Of a stretch of DNA of 64,000 nucleotides, positions 43,969-54,145 are shown piece after piece. Every line of letters starts with the position of its first letter. Position 1 is the stretch's first letter. The DNA comes from Thalassovita gelatinovora (lineage in GTDB: Bacteria; Pseudomonadota; Alphaproteobacteria; Rhodobacterales; Rhodobacteraceae), in contig NZ_CYSA01000015.1 in NCBI RefSeq assembly GCF_001458355.1, positions 5,001-69,000 of the forward strand, in the 5' to 3' direction. Below the pieces are notes generated by a model that saw nothing but the letters and a program-made list of their open reading frames with translations, searched no databases and was not told the origin of the DNA. The translations under genes and the position numbers were made by a program.

Positions 43969-44036
43969 CTGTGCCCCCACACGAAATGTAGACGCACTGT
44001 GCACGAATTGTTTCCCTGAGTAAAGCGAATGACAGC

Positions 44037-44669
44037 CTATTTTGTGCCAAACATCCGGTCGCCCGCATCCCCTAGTCCCGGAAGGATATACCCTTTTTCA
44101 TTCAACCGTTCGTCCAGAGACGCCGTGACGATCGGAACATCGGGATGCGCCTCTTTCATCCGTGCGACGCCTTCGGGGGCGGCCAACAGGCACATGAAGC
44201 TGATGTTATTAGCCCCTGCCTGCTTCAGCAGATCGACTGCCGCGACCGATGAATTGCCGGTCGCCAGCATCGGGTCGACGACGATCAGATGGCGATCTTC
44301 CAAGCCTTCGGGAACCTTGAAATAATACTGTACCGGTTGCAGCGTTTTTTCATCGCGGTATAGCCCGACAAACCCGACCCGGGCCGAAGGGATCAATTCC
44401 AAAACACCGTCCAGCAACCCGTTTCCGGCCCGCAGGATCGATATCAGCGCCAGCTTCTTGCCCTTGAGCACCGGTGCTTCCATTTCCTGCATCGGGGTTT
44501 CGATCCCGCGCGTGGTCAACTCCAGATCGCGGGTGATTTCATAGGCCAACAACTGACTGATTTCACGCAGCAGGCGACGGAATTCCCCGGTCGACGCTTT
44601 CTTGTCACGCATCAAAGTCAGTTTGTGCTGAACCAGTGGATGGGTAACGATGGTCAGATGCTCGGTCAT
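44037..44669 (-). CDS. upp: Uracil phosphoribosyltransferase
   Basis: 210 residues. The PRPP-binding motif is [24 protein letters not shown] (about 130), and the C-terminal [17 protein letters not shown] is the uracil-binding signature. It makes UMP from uracil and PRPP. Its start overlaps the adenosine deaminase stop as ATGA (44666-44669). It is the last gene of cdd-deoA-deoB-add-upp, where uracil released by thymidine/uridine phosphorolysis is salvaged. Confidence 0.96.
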   Translation of the reverse strand: MTEHLTIVTHPLVQHKLTLMRDKKASTGEFRRLLREISQLLAYEITRDLELTTRGIETPMQEMEAPVLKGKKLALISILRAGNGLLDGVLELIPSARVGFVGLYRDEKTLQPVQYYFKVPEGLEDRHLIVVDPMLATGNSSVAAVDLLKQAGANNISFMCLLAAPEGVARMKEAHPDVPIVTASLDERLNEKGYILPGLGDAGDRMFGTK

Positions 44670-45655
44670 GCGGCTTGCTCCAGTTTTTCCTTGATGCCTG
44701 TGCGGGTGCCTTCGTCGCAGAAGGCCGCGTCAATGGCAATCGCGTTCAATGCGGTAAAATCCTCTATTCCCCAGCGAAAGGCGCGTTCCAGTTCTTCGTA
44801 TTCCCGCGTCATGGTAGTATTAAAAAAGGGCGGGTCGTCGGTAGATACCGTCACCTTGACCCCGGCCTCGCGCAGTCGCGCGATCGGGTGGGCCCCGTAG
44901 CTGGGATAGAGGCCCAGCGCCACATTCGAACCGGGGCACACTTCCAGTACGACGCCGGTTTCAGCCAGAATATCGACCAGTGCCGGGTCTTCAATCGCGC
45001 GCACGCCGTGGCCGATCCGTTCGACCTTCAGATCCTGCACCGCCTGCCGTATCGATTCCGGTCCGCCGAATTCCCCGGCATGGGTGGTTAGCCGCAATCC
45101 TGCTTCGCGGGCACAATCGAAGGCCCAGGCGAAATCGCCCTGCCGGCCTAATCCTTCGTCGCCGCCCATACCAAAGCCGGTGATCCAGCCCCCGGCGGTT
45201 TCAGCGGCGCAGATCGCGGTTTCCCGCGCCTTGTCCGGGCCAAAGTGACGAATGCAGGTGACAATGCCGCGCAGGGTGATGCCCATCTGCGCTTCGGCCT
45301 GTTGCGCGGCTTCCTTCATCGCGTGCAGATATTCCTTCCACGCGATCACGTCGCGGCCACCGCAGAAATCGGGGCTGAGAAAGGTTTCGGCATAGATCAC
45401 GCCGTTTTCGGCGCACTGTTCCAACACAGCCAAGGTTAGCCGACGGTAATCCTCGGGCGTTTTCAAAACCTGCGTAGCGGCCTCATAGACCTGCAGAAAA
45501 TGGGTGAAATCACGAAAAGCGTAATTGCCCCGCTCATCGAACACCCGATCAAGGTTGATCCCCTTTTCCTGTGCCAGCCCGCGCACGAATGCCGGCGGCG
45601 CGGCACCTTCGAGATGCAGATGCAATTCGACCTTGGGAAAATCTTTCCAACTCAT
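44666..45655 (-). CDS. add: Adenosine deaminase
   Basis: 329 residues. Zinc ligands and catalytic residues are visible in [14 protein letters not shown] (His-x-His), [24 protein letters not shown] and [15 protein letters not shown] (the metal Asp-Asp). It deaminates adenosine or deoxyadenosine to inosine forms. Some members act on adenine, so specificity is inferred from the nucleoside-salvage context. It overlaps deoB and upp by 4 nt at each end, indicating translational coupling across the operon. Confidence 0.92.
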   Translation of the reverse strand: MSWKDFPKVELHLHLEGAAPPAFVRGLAQEKGINLDRVFDERGNYAFRDFTHFLQVYEAATQVLKTPEDYRRLTLAVLEQCAENGVIYAETFLSPDFCGGRDVIAWKEYLHAMKEAAQQAEAQMGITLRGIVTCIRHFGPDKARETAICAAETAGGWITGFGMGGDEGLGRQGDFAWAFDCAREAGLRLTTHAGEFGGPESIRQAVQDLKVERIGHGVRAIEDPALVDILAETGVVLEVCPGSNVALGLYPSYGAHPIARLREAGVKVTVSTDDPPFFNTTMTREYEELERAFRWGIEDFTALNAIAIDAAFCDEGTRTGIKEKLEQAA

Positions 45656-46866
45656 AAAAAACTCCGTCCCGGCCCATGCGCGGGAATATCCAGATGAGCG
45701 GCCACGCTGGCCGCGATATCGACAAAATTGACCAAGCCACAGCTGCCCGCACCCTTGCCCGCGATCAGCACCGGCACCCGTTCGCGGGTGTGATCGGTGC
45801 CGCTCCAGCTGGGATCATTCCCGTGATCGGCGGTGACCAGTACCAAATCGTCGGGCCGCAAGCGCAGCAGAATTTTTCCCAATTCCGCGTCGAACCATTC
45901 CAATCCGCGGGCATAACCCGAAATATCCCGCCGATGACCATAAAGGCTGTCGAATTCGACGAAATTGGCAAAGGTTAGGCTTCCGTCTGCGGCGGCGTCG
46001 ATTAGATCGTTGAGATCAGCCATCAACTGCGCATCACTGCCTTTGCGCACCTCGTCGATACCCTGCATCGAAAAGATATCCCCAATCTTGCCAATGGCAT
46101 AGACGGCGCGTCCGGCCCCCTGCGCCCAGTCGCACAATGTCGGGCTTGGTGGCGCAATGGCATAATCATGCCGGTTAGTGGTGCGGGTAAACCCATCCGC
46201 CTCGGTGCCGACAAAGGGCCGTGCGATAACCCGGCCCACCTTCATTGCATGCACGATCGGCGCGATATCCTGACAAAGCTGCAACAAACGGTCGAGCCCG
46301 AAATGGGCTTCATGCGCAGCGATCTGCAACACGCTGTCCGCCGAGGTATAGCAAATCGGCCAACCGCTCCGGATATGTTCCGCCCCCAGATCCGCGATGA
46401 TCTGGGTGCCGGAGGCATGGCAGTCGCCCAATATGCCGTCGGTCCCGGCCAGTTCGGCCACTTTGGCCGATAGGTCTGGTGGGAAGCTTGGTGTGGTATC
46501 CGGGAAGTAATGCCAATCCCAAGGCACCGGCACACCTGCCAGTTCCCAATGCCCCGACGGCGTATCCTTGCCAGGGCTGGTTTCCGTTGCCGCTCCCCAA
46601 ATACCGGTCAGAGCCCCCACCCCCAACCCAGCAGCCGCCTCGCCCGAGGCCAGCTTGACCGCAGCCCCGAGCCCCAAGGCGTCAAGTGTGGGCAGATGCA
46701 ATGGCCCGCTGCGGCCTTCTTCGGCCTGCCCTGCGGCACAGGCGCGGGCGATATGGCCGACCGTATTCGCCCCGGTGTCGGGCCGGTCGCCATTGAAGAA
46801 CTTGTCGGCATCCGGTGCGCCGCCGATGCCGACGCTATCGATCACGATCAGGAAGGCGCGCGCCAT
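45652..46866 (-). CDS. deoB: Phosphopentomutase
   Basis: 404 residues, standard DeoB length. Alkaline-phosphatase superfamily metal motifs are RAFLIVIDSVGIGGAPDADK at the N-terminus with the metal Asp, the phosphate-accepting Thr region TSPGKDTPSGHWE, and the C-terminal LVTADHGNDPSWSGTDHTRE. It converts ribose/deoxyribose 1-phosphate to the 5-phosphate for entry to central metabolism. Its ATG shares bases with the deoA stop (TGATG), and its stop overlaps add. Confidence 0.96.
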   Translation of the reverse strand: MARAFLIVIDSVGIGGAPDADKFFNGDRPDTGANTVGHIARACAAGQAEEGRSGPLHLPTLDALGLGAAVKLASGEAAAGLGVGALTGIWGAATETSPGKDTPSGHWELAGVPVPWDWHYFPDTTPSFPPDLSAKVAELAGTDGILGDCHASGTQIIADLGAEHIRSGWPICYTSADSVLQIAAHEAHFGLDRLLQLCQDIAPIVHAMKVGRVIARPFVGTEADGFTRTTNRHDYAIAPPSPTLCDWAQGAGRAVYAIGKIGDIFSMQGIDEVRKGSDAQLMADLNDLIDAAADGSLTFANFVEFDSLYGHRRDISGYARGLEWFDAELGKILLRLRPDDLVLVTADHGNDPSWSGTDHTRERVPVLIAGKGAGSCGLVNFVDIAASVAAHLDIPAHGPGRSFL

Positions 46867-48170
46867 CAGCCAATCCTTTCATGGATAAGCGGCGGCAGAT
46901 CGGGGGCCTTGGACGACAGTGTTACGGCCCCCAGCACGGTTTTACAGGCGACATCCGCCGCTTCTTCGCGTGCCGCATGAACCCGCGCCACCGGCTGACC
47001 TTTTTGCACTTTGGTGCCAAGTGGCAGCATGTCGGAAATCCCGACCGCCGGGTCCACCACATCGCTTTCCACCTGACGTCCGCCACCCAGCCCAACCACG
47101 GCCAGTCCCAGCGCCTGACCGTCCATCGCGACGATGTACCCATCGGTCGGAGCAACCAATTCACGGATCACCGGGGCTTCGGGCAGAAACCGCTGCCAAT
47201 TTTCGACGAATTGCACCGGCCCGCCCTGCGCCGCCACCATGCGGCCAAAACAGTCTGCCGCGCTGCCATCGGCGATTACCTTGGCGATCTGTTCCGCCCC
47301 AGCCTCGGCATCCCCGGCCAGTCCGGCATTGGCCAGTGCCACCCCACCCAATTGCGCCGTCAAATCCAGCAACCGGCCCTGAACCTGCCTGGTCAGAACC
47401 CGCATCGAACTTGCCACTTCCAGCGCATTGCCCAATTCCGGGGCAAGCGGTTGGTTCATATCGGTGATCAGAGCCGAAGTCTGACATCCCGCAGCATTCG
47501 CAGTATTGACCAAAGCCTGTGCCAAGGCGCGGGCGTCTTCGGCGCTTTTCATGAACGCGCCGGTTCCGACCTTCACATCCAGCACCAGCCCTTCCAGCCC
47601 GGCGGCCAGCTTCTTGGACAGGATCGACGCAGTGATCAGATCAAGGCTTTCCACTGTGCCGCTGATGTCACGCACCGCATAAAGCCGTTTATCCGCCGGG
47701 GCGATATCGCCGCTGGCCGACACGATGGCACAGCCCACCTGCCCGACCACTTTGCGAAACTGCGCCTCGTCCAGATCGGTGCGGTATCCGGGGATTGCTT
47801 CCAGCTTATCCAGCGTCCCACCGGTATGGCCCAACCCGCGGCCCGAAATCATCGGCACATACGCGCCGCACACCGCCAAAGCCGGGGCAAGTATTAGACT
47901 GACGCAATCGCCGACCCCGCCGGTGGAATGTTTGTCCAGAACCGGCCTGTCCATGTCCCAGCGCATCACATCACCGGAATCCCGCATCGCAAGGGTCAGA
48001 CCGACCCGGCCTTTCTCCCCCAACCCATTCAGCAGCGCGGCCATCGCAAAGGCCCCAGCCTGCGCATCACTGACGCCGCGATCGGCCAGTCCTTGTGCGA
48101 ACCAGTTCAGTTCTTCTTGCGTAACCGACTGATGGTCGCGGATTTTAACGATGATGGCGCGGGCATCCAT
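46866..48170 (-). CDS. deoA: Thymidine phosphorylase
   Basis: 434 residues. The family signature DKHSTGGVGDCVSLILAP (about 83-100) binds phosphate; SGRGLGHTGGTLDKLEAIPGY is the substrate-binding block, and the C-terminal domain has GLGGGRQVESD. It phosphorolyses thymidine or deoxyuridine to base and deoxyribose 1-phosphate, which deoB next isomerises. It starts 6 nt after the cdd stop. Pyrimidine-nucleoside phosphorylase is a close relative, but length and downstream deoB favour DeoA. Confidence 0.94.
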   Translation of the reverse strand: MDARAIIVKIRDHQSVTQEELNWFAQGLADRGVSDAQAGAFAMAALLNGLGEKGRVGLTLAMRDSGDVMRWDMDRPVLDKHSTGGVGDCVSLILAPALAVCGAYVPMISGRGLGHTGGTLDKLEAIPGYRTDLDEAQFRKVVGQVGCAIVSASGDIAPADKRLYAVRDISGTVESLDLITASILSKKLAAGLEGLVLDVKVGTGAFMKSAEDARALAQALVNTANAAGCQTSALITDMNQPLAPELGNALEVASSMRVLTRQVQGRLLDLTAQLGGVALANAGLAGDAEAGAEQIAKVIADGSAADCFGRMVAAQGGPVQFVENWQRFLPEAPVIRELVAPTDGYIVAMDGQALGLAVVGLGGGRQVESDVVDPAVGISDMLPLGTKVQKGQPVARVHAAREEAADVACKTVLGAVTLSSKAPDLPPLIHERIG

Positions 48171-48176
48171 AGCGGT

Positions 48177-48569
48177 TCAGCTCCGATCCATCTGGCTTTT
48201 GTGGAAGGCACCGGGCAGCAGTTCGGCCAGTGTCATGGTCAGTTCAGGCCCGTCAAGCGTCGCCATCCGCACTGTCACTTCGCCTTTGCCGAATTCGGCA
48301 AGCTTCTGACGGCAGCCGCCGCAGGGGGTGACCGGGGTTTCCGCATCCGCGACCACGCAAACCTCCACCAGTTCGGTTTCCCCCGAAGCAATCATTGCGG
48401 CAATTGCACCGGCTTCGGCGCAGGTGCCCTCGGGATAGGCGGCGTTTTCCACATTGCAGCCTTGAAAAATCGTTCCCGATTTCGACCGTATTGCCGCGCC
48501 GACCTTGAAATTGGAATAAGGCGCATAGGCCCGTTCGCGCACATCCCGCGCCGTATCCAGCAATGACAT
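48177..48569 (-). CDS. cdd: Cytidine deaminase
   Basis: 130 residues, the small tetrameric class. The zinc motif is CAEAGAIAAMIASGE (Cys-Ala-Glu) together with TPCGGCRQKLAEFG (Pro-Cys-x2-Cys); YSNFKVGAAIRSKSG is the substrate loop. It deaminates cytidine and deoxycytidine to uridine forms, which deoA and upp can use. It is the first gene of the salvage operon; the 182-nt gap before it, shared with divergent maeB, must hold its promoter. I could not pick a clear -35/-10. Confidence 0.95.
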   Translation of the reverse strand: MSLLDTARDVRERAYAPYSNFKVGAAIRSKSGTIFQGCNVENAAYPEGTCAEAGAIAAMIASGETELVEVCVVADAETPVTPCGGCRQKLAEFGKGEVTVRMATLDGPELTMTLAELLPGAFHKSQMDRS

Positions 48570-48713
48570 TGAAATACCTCCTGAACTCTATGCGATCCGG
48601 TTTCGGTCCGAAGACCGTTTTGACCGTTTTGAAAACTCTGACCCGACGCGGTGTCATTTGCAAGCATGCGCCCGCCACCAGCCTAAAAACAACGGCTTTC
48701 ATCCTGCGAAAAA

Positions 48714-48733
48714 TTAGTTTAGCATTAAACTAA
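48714..48733. promoter_or_regulatory. Palindrome just upstream of maeB
   Basis: TTAGTTTA-GCAT-TAAACTAA is an inverted repeat with perfect 8-bp arms, ending 18 nt before the maeB start and 8 nt before GGAGGA. It could be an operator overlapping the start of transcription or a 5'-leader hairpin. Confidence 0.5.
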
Positions 48734-48751
48734 CTAGATCGGAGGAGTCGC

Positions 48752-51031
48752 ATGGCGGATAATCAGAACCCATCGCTGCGCCAATCGGCGCTTGGTTACC
48801 ACGAATTTCCCAAACCAGGTAAGCTTGAGGTCCGCGCCACCAAACCCTTGGCAAATGGCCGCGACCTCAGCTTGGCTTACAGTCCAGGCGTGGCCGAAGC
48901 CTGCCTGGAAATCAAGGCAGATCCGTCCAATGCTAGCCGCTATACCGCGCGCGGTAATCTGGTGGCGGTGGTGTCGAACGGCACTGCGGTGCTGGGCTTG
49001 GGCAATATCGGTGCGCTGGCGTCGAAACCGGTGATGGAAGGCAAGGCAGTTCTGTTCAAGAAATTCGCCAATATCGATTGTTTCGACATCGAACTGGACG
49101 AATCCGACCCGGAAAAGCTCGCCGATATTGTCTGTGCGCTGGGGCCGACCTTCGGCGCGATCAACCTTGAAGATATTAAAGCCCCCGATTGTTTCATCGT
49201 CGAAAAATTGTGCCGCGAACGGATGAACATCCCCGTTTTCCACGATGATCAGCATGGCACCGCCATCGTGGTCGGGGCCGCGGCCACCAATGCGCTCAGG
49301 GTGGCGGGCAAACGTTTCGAGGATATCAAAATCGTTTCCACCGGCGGCGGCGCGGCAGGGATTGCCTGCCTCAACATGCTGCTGAAATTGGGCGTGAAGC
49401 GGGAAAATGTCTGGCTTTGCGACATTCACGGGCTGATCTATCAGGGCCGGACCGAAGACATGACACCGCAGAAAGCGGATTATGCCCAGAGCAGCGACAA
49501 GCGCACGCTGGATGACGTGATCGAAGGTGCCGACATGTTCCTTGGCCTGTCCGGTCCCGGTGTATTGACACCCGCAATGGTCGCCAAGATGACGAAGCAA
49601 CCGATCGTCTTTGCGCTGGCCAATCCGACGCCCGAAATCATGCCGGACGATGTCCGCGCGGTCGCCCCGGATGCGATCATCGCCACCGGCCGGTCGGATT
49701 TCCCCAATCAGGTCAATAACGTCCTGTGTTTCCCCTTCATTTTCCGCGGCGCGCTGGATGTCGGCGCAACCGAAATCAATGACGACATGTCATTGGCTTG
49801 CATCGCGGGCATCGCCGAACTGGCCCGCGCCACCACCAGCGCCGAAGCCGCCGAAGCCTATAAGGGGGAACAGTTGACCTTCGGGGCCGATTATCTGATC
49901 CCGAAACCCTTTGATCCGCGTCTGGTCGGGGTGGTGTCCGCATCCGTCGCCAAGGCGGCGATGGACAGCGGTGTCGCCACCAAGCCAATCGAAGATCTGG
50001 GTGCCTACAAACACCGGCTGAACCAGTCGGTGTTCAAATCCGCACTGCTAATGCGGCCGGTATTCGAAGCCGCCCGCGCCGCGTCGCGCCGCATCATTTT
50101 TGCCGAAGGCGAAGACGAACGCGTGCTGCGCACCGCCCAAGCAGTGCTGGAGGAAACCACCGAAACACCAATCCTGATCGGTCGCCCCGAGGTGATCGAA
50201 ACTCGCTGCGAACGCGCCGGTCTGACCATCCGCCCGGATCGCGATTTCGAAGTGGTGAACCCGGAAAGCGATTCTCGCTACCGCGATTACTGGCAGTCGT
50301 ATCACGAATTGATGCAACGCCGAGGCGTCACCCCGGATCTGGCCAAGGCCATCATGCGCACCAACACCACTGCCATTGGCGCGGTCGCGGTCCATCGTGG
50401 CGATGCCGACAGCCTGATTTGCGGAACTTTCGGTGAATATCGCTGGCACCTGAATTACATCACCCAGATCCTTGGCAGCGACACCCTGTCACCGCATGGG
50501 GCGCTGTCGCTGATGATTCTAGAAGATGGGCCGCTTTTCATCACCGATACCCAAGTGCATGAAATGCCCACCCCGGACAGTATCGCGCGGATTGCCGAAG
50601 GTGCAGCCCGCCATGTGCGCCGGTTCGGATTGGCCCCCAAGGTCGCGCTGTGTTCGCAATCGCAATTCGGCAATCAAAGCGGAGGGTCAGGCGAACGCCT
50701 GCGCGAAGCCTTGTCGATCCTCGACAGCAAACCGCGCGATTTCGCCTATGAAGGGGAAATGAACGTGGAATCGGCGCTGGACCCGGATCTGCGCCACCGG
50801 ATTTTCCCCAATTCACGGCTGGAGGGGGCCGCCAATGTTTTGGTCTTTGCCCATGCCGACGCGGCGTCGGGCGTGCGCAACATTCTGAAAATGCGCGCGA
50901 ACGGATTGGAAGTCGGGCCGATCCTGATGGGGATGGGAAACCGCGCCCATATCGTGGCCCCATCGATCACCGCGCGCGGGTTGCTGAACATGGCCGCCAT
51001 CGCCGGAACCCCGGTGGCGCATTACGGCTGA
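48752..51031 (+). CDS. maeB: NADP-dependent malic enzyme with phosphotransacetylase-like domain
   Basis: 759 residues, the large MaeB class. The N-terminal malic enzyme part (about 1-420) has [32 protein letters not shown], the acidic metal motif [20 protein letters not shown] and the NADP fold [18 protein letters not shown]. The C-terminal part (about 430-759) is homologous to phosphate acetyltransferase ([28 protein letters not shown]), thought regulatory. It decarboxylates malate to pyruvate with NADPH formation, important for growth on C4 or C2 units. It is preceded by GGAGGA and a palindrome. Confidence 0.96.
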   Translation: MADNQNPSLRQSALGYHEFPKPGKLEVRATKPLANGRDLSLAYSPGVAEACLEIKADPSNASRYTARGNLVAVVSNGTAVLGLGNIGALASKPVMEGKAVLFKKFANIDCFDIELDESDPEKLADIVCALGPTFGAINLEDIKAPDCFIVEKLCRERMNIPVFHDDQHGTAIVVGAAATNALRVAGKRFEDIKIVSTGGGAAGIACLNMLLKLGVKRENVWLCDIHGLIYQGRTEDMTPQKADYAQSSDKRTLDDVIEGADMFLGLSGPGVLTPAMVAKMTKQPIVFALANPTPEIMPDDVRAVAPDAIIATGRSDFPNQVNNVLCFPFIFRGALDVGATEINDDMSLACIAGIAELARATTSAEAAEAYKGEQLTFGADYLIPKPFDPRLVGVVSASVAKAAMDSGVATKPIEDLGAYKHRLNQSVFKSALLMRPVFEAARAASRRIIFAEGEDERVLRTAQAVLEETTETPILIGRPEVIETRCERAGLTIRPDRDFEVVNPESDSRYRDYWQSYHELMQRRGVTPDLAKAIMRTNTTAIGAVAVHRGDADSLICGTFGEYRWHLNYITQILGSDTLSPHGALSLMILEDGPLFITDTQVHEMPTPDSIARIAEGAARHVRRFGLAPKVALCSQSQFGNQSGGSGERLREALSILDSKPRDFAYEGEMNVESALDPDLRHRIFPNSRLEGAANVLVFAHADAASGVRNILKMRANGLEVGPILMGMGNRAHIVAPSITARGLLNMAAIAGTPVAHYG

Positions 51032-51075
51032 GTCCGAAAAGGTCGGGCGCTCAACCGCCCGGCCAAAGTTTAAAA

Positions 51076-51165
51076 ATTTGCAAATCCAAGCTCATTCCCT
51101 TTCTATTCGGAATATTTTCAATGATTTTGCAAATTTCTATTGGTGAATTTCGCTAATTCTGCAAA
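51076..51165 (+). promoter_or_regulatory. TTTGCAAA-type sites before the propionyl-CoA synthetase gene
   Basis: ATTTGCAAAT (51076-51085) is a perfect palindrome; TTTTGCAAATTT (51125-51136) and TTCTGCAAAC (51157-51166) repeat the core. TTTGCAAA is the half-site reported for PccR, a short-chain-acyl-CoA-responsive (ScfR) regulator in Rhodobacter sphaeroides. The sites lie 98-187 nt before the prpE start. Confidence 0.6.
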
Positions 51166-51262
51166 CTTTCTGCGTAAAACGGTCGCTGTGACCGGTAACG
51201 CGCTTGCGAAGAATCTGGCCGCTCCGATACACCTGTTACATCAGTTCAGGAGGAGGCATGTG

Positions 51263-53155
51263 ATGTCGTATAAAGACGTTTACCAAGGCTGGCAGAAAGA
51301 CCCCGACGCATTCTGGCTCGAAGCCGCGCAGGCGATCGACTGGGACACCGCCCCGAACAAGGCGCTGTCGGATGAAAATGCCCCCCTCTATGAATGGTTC
51401 AAGGACACAAAGGTTAACACCTGCTGGAACGCCGTTGATCGTCATGTGGAAAACGGGCGCGGTGATCAGGTCGCAATCATCCATGACAGCCCGGTAACGG
51501 GATCGAAAAAATGGATCACCTTTGTCGAATTGCGCAATCGTGTTTCAAGCCTCGCCGGTGCCCTGCGCGCCAAGGGGGTCGAAAAAGGTGATCGCGTCAT
51601 CATCTATATGCCGATGATCCCCGAAGCGCTTGAGGCGATGTTGGCCTGTTCCCGTCTGGGCGCGATCCATTCGGTCGTCTTTGGTGGGTTCGCCAGCAAT
51701 GAGTTGGCGGTTCGGATTGATGACGCAAAGCCCAAATGCATCATCGCCGCGTCTTGTGGCATCGAACCAGGCCGCGTGGTCCATTACAAACCTCTGCTCG
51801 ATGAAGCCATCGATCTGGCCCATCACAAGCCCGCCTTCAATGTGATCTTCCAACGTGAAAACGAAGTGGCGGAATTGAAAGAGGGGCGCGATTACAATTG
51901 GCACGGCTTCCAATATGGCACGGATCCCGCCGATTGTGTGCCGGTTGAAGGCGATCATCCCGCCTATATCCTTTACACCTCTGGCACCACCGGTCAGCCG
52001 AAGGGCGTCATCCGCCCCACTGCGGGCCATCTGGTCGCGCTAAACTGGACCATGAAGAACCTTTATAACGTCGATCCCGGCGACGTGTTCTGGGCCGCGT
52101 CGGATGTCGGTTGGGTCGTGGGACACAGCTATATTTGCTACGGGCCGCTGATCCATGGCAACACCACAATCGTTTTCGAAGGCAAACCGATCGGTACCCC
52201 CGATGCTGGCACGTTCTGGCGGGTGATTTCCGAACATAAGGTGAAAAGCTTCTTCACCGCCCCCACCGCGTTTCGTGCGGTAAAGCGCGAAGACCCCAAA
52301 GGGGAATTCGTCAAGAAATACGACCTGTCCTGCCTGAAACAGGTTTATCTGGCTGGCGAACGCGCCGATCCCGACACTATCGAATGGGCGCAGCAACAAC
52401 TGAACGTGCCTATCATCGACCATTGGTGGCAGACCGAAACCGGTTGGGCCATCGCCGCCAACCCGCTGGGGATCGAAGAATTGCCGATCAAGCTGGGATC
52501 GCCGTCGCTACCGATGCCGGGCTATGATGTGCAGATCCTCGACGAAGGCGGCCATCCGGTCAAAAACGGTGAACTGGGTGCCATCGCAATCAAACTACCG
52601 CTGCCGCCGGGCACCCTGCCGACGCTCTGGAATGCTGAGGACAGGTATCGCAAATCCTACCTGAACACCTTCCCGGGCTATTACGAAACCGGCGATGCGG
52701 GGATGAAGGACGAAGACGGCTATCTTTACGTCATGGCGCGGACCGATGACGTGATCAACGTCGCCGGTCACCGGTTATCGACGGGCGGTATGGAAGAAGT
52801 GCTGGCCAGCCATCCCGACGTTGCCGAATGCGCCGTGATCGGGGTCAGCGACGATCTGAAGGGGCAATTGCCGGTCGGTTTCCTGTGCCTCAACGCCGGA
52901 TCGAACCGCCCGCATGAAGACGTGGTCAAAGAAGTCGTGAAGCTGGTGCGCGAAAAAATCGGCCCGGTTGCAGCGTTCAAACTGGCCGTGGTGGTGGACA
53001 GGTTGCCCAAAACCCGGTCGGGCAAGATCCTGCGCGGCACCATGGTATCGATCGCCGACGGCAAGGAATTCAAGCTGCCCGCCACGATTGATGACCCTGC
53101 GATCCTTGATGAAATCAAGGGTGCTCTGAAAACCATCGGCTACGCCAAGGGCTGA
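51263..53155 (+). CDS. prpE: Propionyl-CoA synthetase
   Basis: 630 residues from ATG 51263, with AGGAGGAGG 8-10 nt upstream. It is an acetyl-CoA-synthetase-like ANL enzyme: YTSGTTGQPKGVIR, DHWWQTETGWAIAANPLG, GYYETGDAGMKDEDGYLY, RTDDVINVAGHRLSTGGMEE, and the acetylatable lysine motif PKTRSGKILRGTM. The WWQTETGWA block and overall length fit PrpE, which activates propionate and, less well, acetate. TTTGCAAA-type sites upstream agree with propionate control. Acetyl-CoA synthetase is the alternative, considered less likely. Confidence 0.88.
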   Translation: MSYKDVYQGWQKDPDAFWLEAAQAIDWDTAPNKALSDENAPLYEWFKDTKVNTCWNAVDRHVENGRGDQVAIIHDSPVTGSKKWITFVELRNRVSSLAGALRAKGVEKGDRVIIYMPMIPEALEAMLACSRLGAIHSVVFGGFASNELAVRIDDAKPKCIIAASCGIEPGRVVHYKPLLDEAIDLAHHKPAFNVIFQRENEVAELKEGRDYNWHGFQYGTDPADCVPVEGDHPAYILYTSGTTGQPKGVIRPTAGHLVALNWTMKNLYNVDPGDVFWAASDVGWVVGHSYICYGPLIHGNTTIVFEGKPIGTPDAGTFWRVISEHKVKSFFTAPTAFRAVKREDPKGEFVKKYDLSCLKQVYLAGERADPDTIEWAQQQLNVPIIDHWWQTETGWAIAANPLGIEELPIKLGSPSLPMPGYDVQILDEGGHPVKNGELGAIAIKLPLPPGTLPTLWNAEDRYRKSYLNTFPGYYETGDAGMKDEDGYLYVMARTDDVINVAGHRLSTGGMEEVLASHPDVAECAVIGVSDDLKGQLPVGFLCLNAGSNRPHEDVVKEVVKLVREKIGPVAAFKLAVVVDRLPKTRSGKILRGTMVSIADGKEFKLPATIDDPAILDEIKGALKTIGYAKG

Positions 53156-53177
53156 GGCCCGCTTGGGAAGCGGGACC

Positions 53178-53200
53178 ACTGGCGCCCCTTGCGCGCCAGT
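53178..53200 (+). other. Hairpin downstream of prpE
   Basis: ACTGGCGC and GCGCCAGT form an 8-bp stem around a seven-base loop, 23 nt after the prpE stop. Only a short CCTTAG follows, so it is a weak terminator or a 3'-end stabiliser. Confidence 0.5.
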
Positions 53201-53259
53201 CCTTAGCCATTGATCAAATACCCCAACCCGCTTACGCTGGATGGGCGAGAGGGGCCGGT

Positions 53260-53682
53260 ATGACTCAACTAATCCTGATACTGCATTTCCTTGCCATGGC
53301 GGTCGGTGTCGGTGGTAGCGTAGCGAGCATGATCACCGGGATAACGGCTGGTGGCTTGCCACCCGAAGCGCGCCCCTCGGTCGGGCTGGTCCAGCGACGG
53401 ATCGGCATCGCCGCCGCGATTGCGCTGGCCCTGCTGTGGATCACCGGAATCTGGCTGCTGTTCCTGCTTTATGGCGGTATTTCCGGCTTATTTCTGCTGT
53501 TCGATCTGAAAATTCTGGCTGCCGCGGTGCTGACCGGTATTTCGATCCGGATGCAGTTGCTGTCGATCCGAGGCCGGAAAACCGGTATTCCGCCGCCGCC
53601 TGCCACTACCCGCAAACTTGGCATCGCAGGGTTGATCACGTCCCTGACCGTCGTCGTTCTGGCCGTGTTGAGCTTCAACTGA
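53260..53682 (+). CDS. Small membrane protein of unknown function
   Basis: 140 residues with four hydrophobic segments: about 3-30 (LILILHFLAMAVGVGGSVAS), 48-70 (IGIAAAIALALLWITGIWLL), 75-95 (LFLLFDLKILAAAVLTGISI) and 118-138. A His in the first segment (LHFLAM) recalls haem-binding or CopD-like four-helix proteins, but this is only a hint. No family is recognised with confidence. It is flanked by prpE and a DUF4342 gene, each with its own gap, and so is probably transcribed alone. Confidence 0.65.
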   Translation: MTQLILILHFLAMAVGVGGSVASMITGITAGGLPPEARPSVGLVQRRIGIAAAIALALLWITGIWLLFLLYGGISGLFLLFDLKILAAAVLTGISIRMQLLSIRGRKTGIPPPPATTRKLGIAGLITSLTVVVLAVLSFN

Positions 53683-53827
53683 CGCGCCGCAGCTGAGTTT
53701 TATGAACCTGTCGTCCTGCCTGCCCTCGATCGGGATGGATCAGTCGTGCCCATCTGATTTGAATCAATCCCATCCCCTGCCCGTTCGGATAGTCTGAGCT
53801 TATTTCGTACAATCAGAGGCCCCCAAG

Positions 53828-54130
53828 ATGACCGAGGATTCCAAAGACAATAAAACCTGGAAAGAAGAAATCGAAATTTCCAGTGATGCCCTGATCGGCA
53901 AGATCAAGGATCTGGCCGCCGAAGCGCAAGTGCGCCGGGTGCGCATCATCGAACCGGATGGCGACGTTGCCGTCGATATACCGCTATCGGTGGGCGCGAT
54001 TGCCGGTGGTGTTGTGGTGCTTGCCGCACCCGTTTTGGCCATCATCGGCGCGATTGCCGCCTTTGCAACCAAGGTAAAGATTGAAATCGTCCGCGAAGAA
54101 GAAAGCAAGGGAGAAGACGACACCGACTAG
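53828..54130 (+). CDS. DUF4342 family protein
   Basis: 100 residues. The TWKEEIEISSDALIGKIKDL and VRRVRIIEPDGDVAVDIPLSVG segments match DUF4342, a small family with an N-terminal ubiquitin-associated-like helix bundle and a hydrophobic centre (GAIAGGVVVLAAPVLAIIGA) followed by a charged tail. In other bacteria it often accompanies PspC-type envelope-stress genes, none of which is here. A membrane-associated role is inferred. Confidence 0.72.
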   Translation: MTEDSKDNKTWKEEIEISSDALIGKIKDLAAEAQVRRVRIIEPDGDVAVDIPLSVGAIAGGVVVLAAPVLAIIGAIAAFATKVKIEIVREEESKGEDDTD

Positions 54131-54145
54131 AGCGACACCGCCGCG

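Noticed and set aside
42856-44019. A 387-codon open frame antisense to the SPOR protein gene
   Set aside because: Low-complexity Arg/His repeats arise from the Pro/Ala/Lys linker on the other strand; no start signal.
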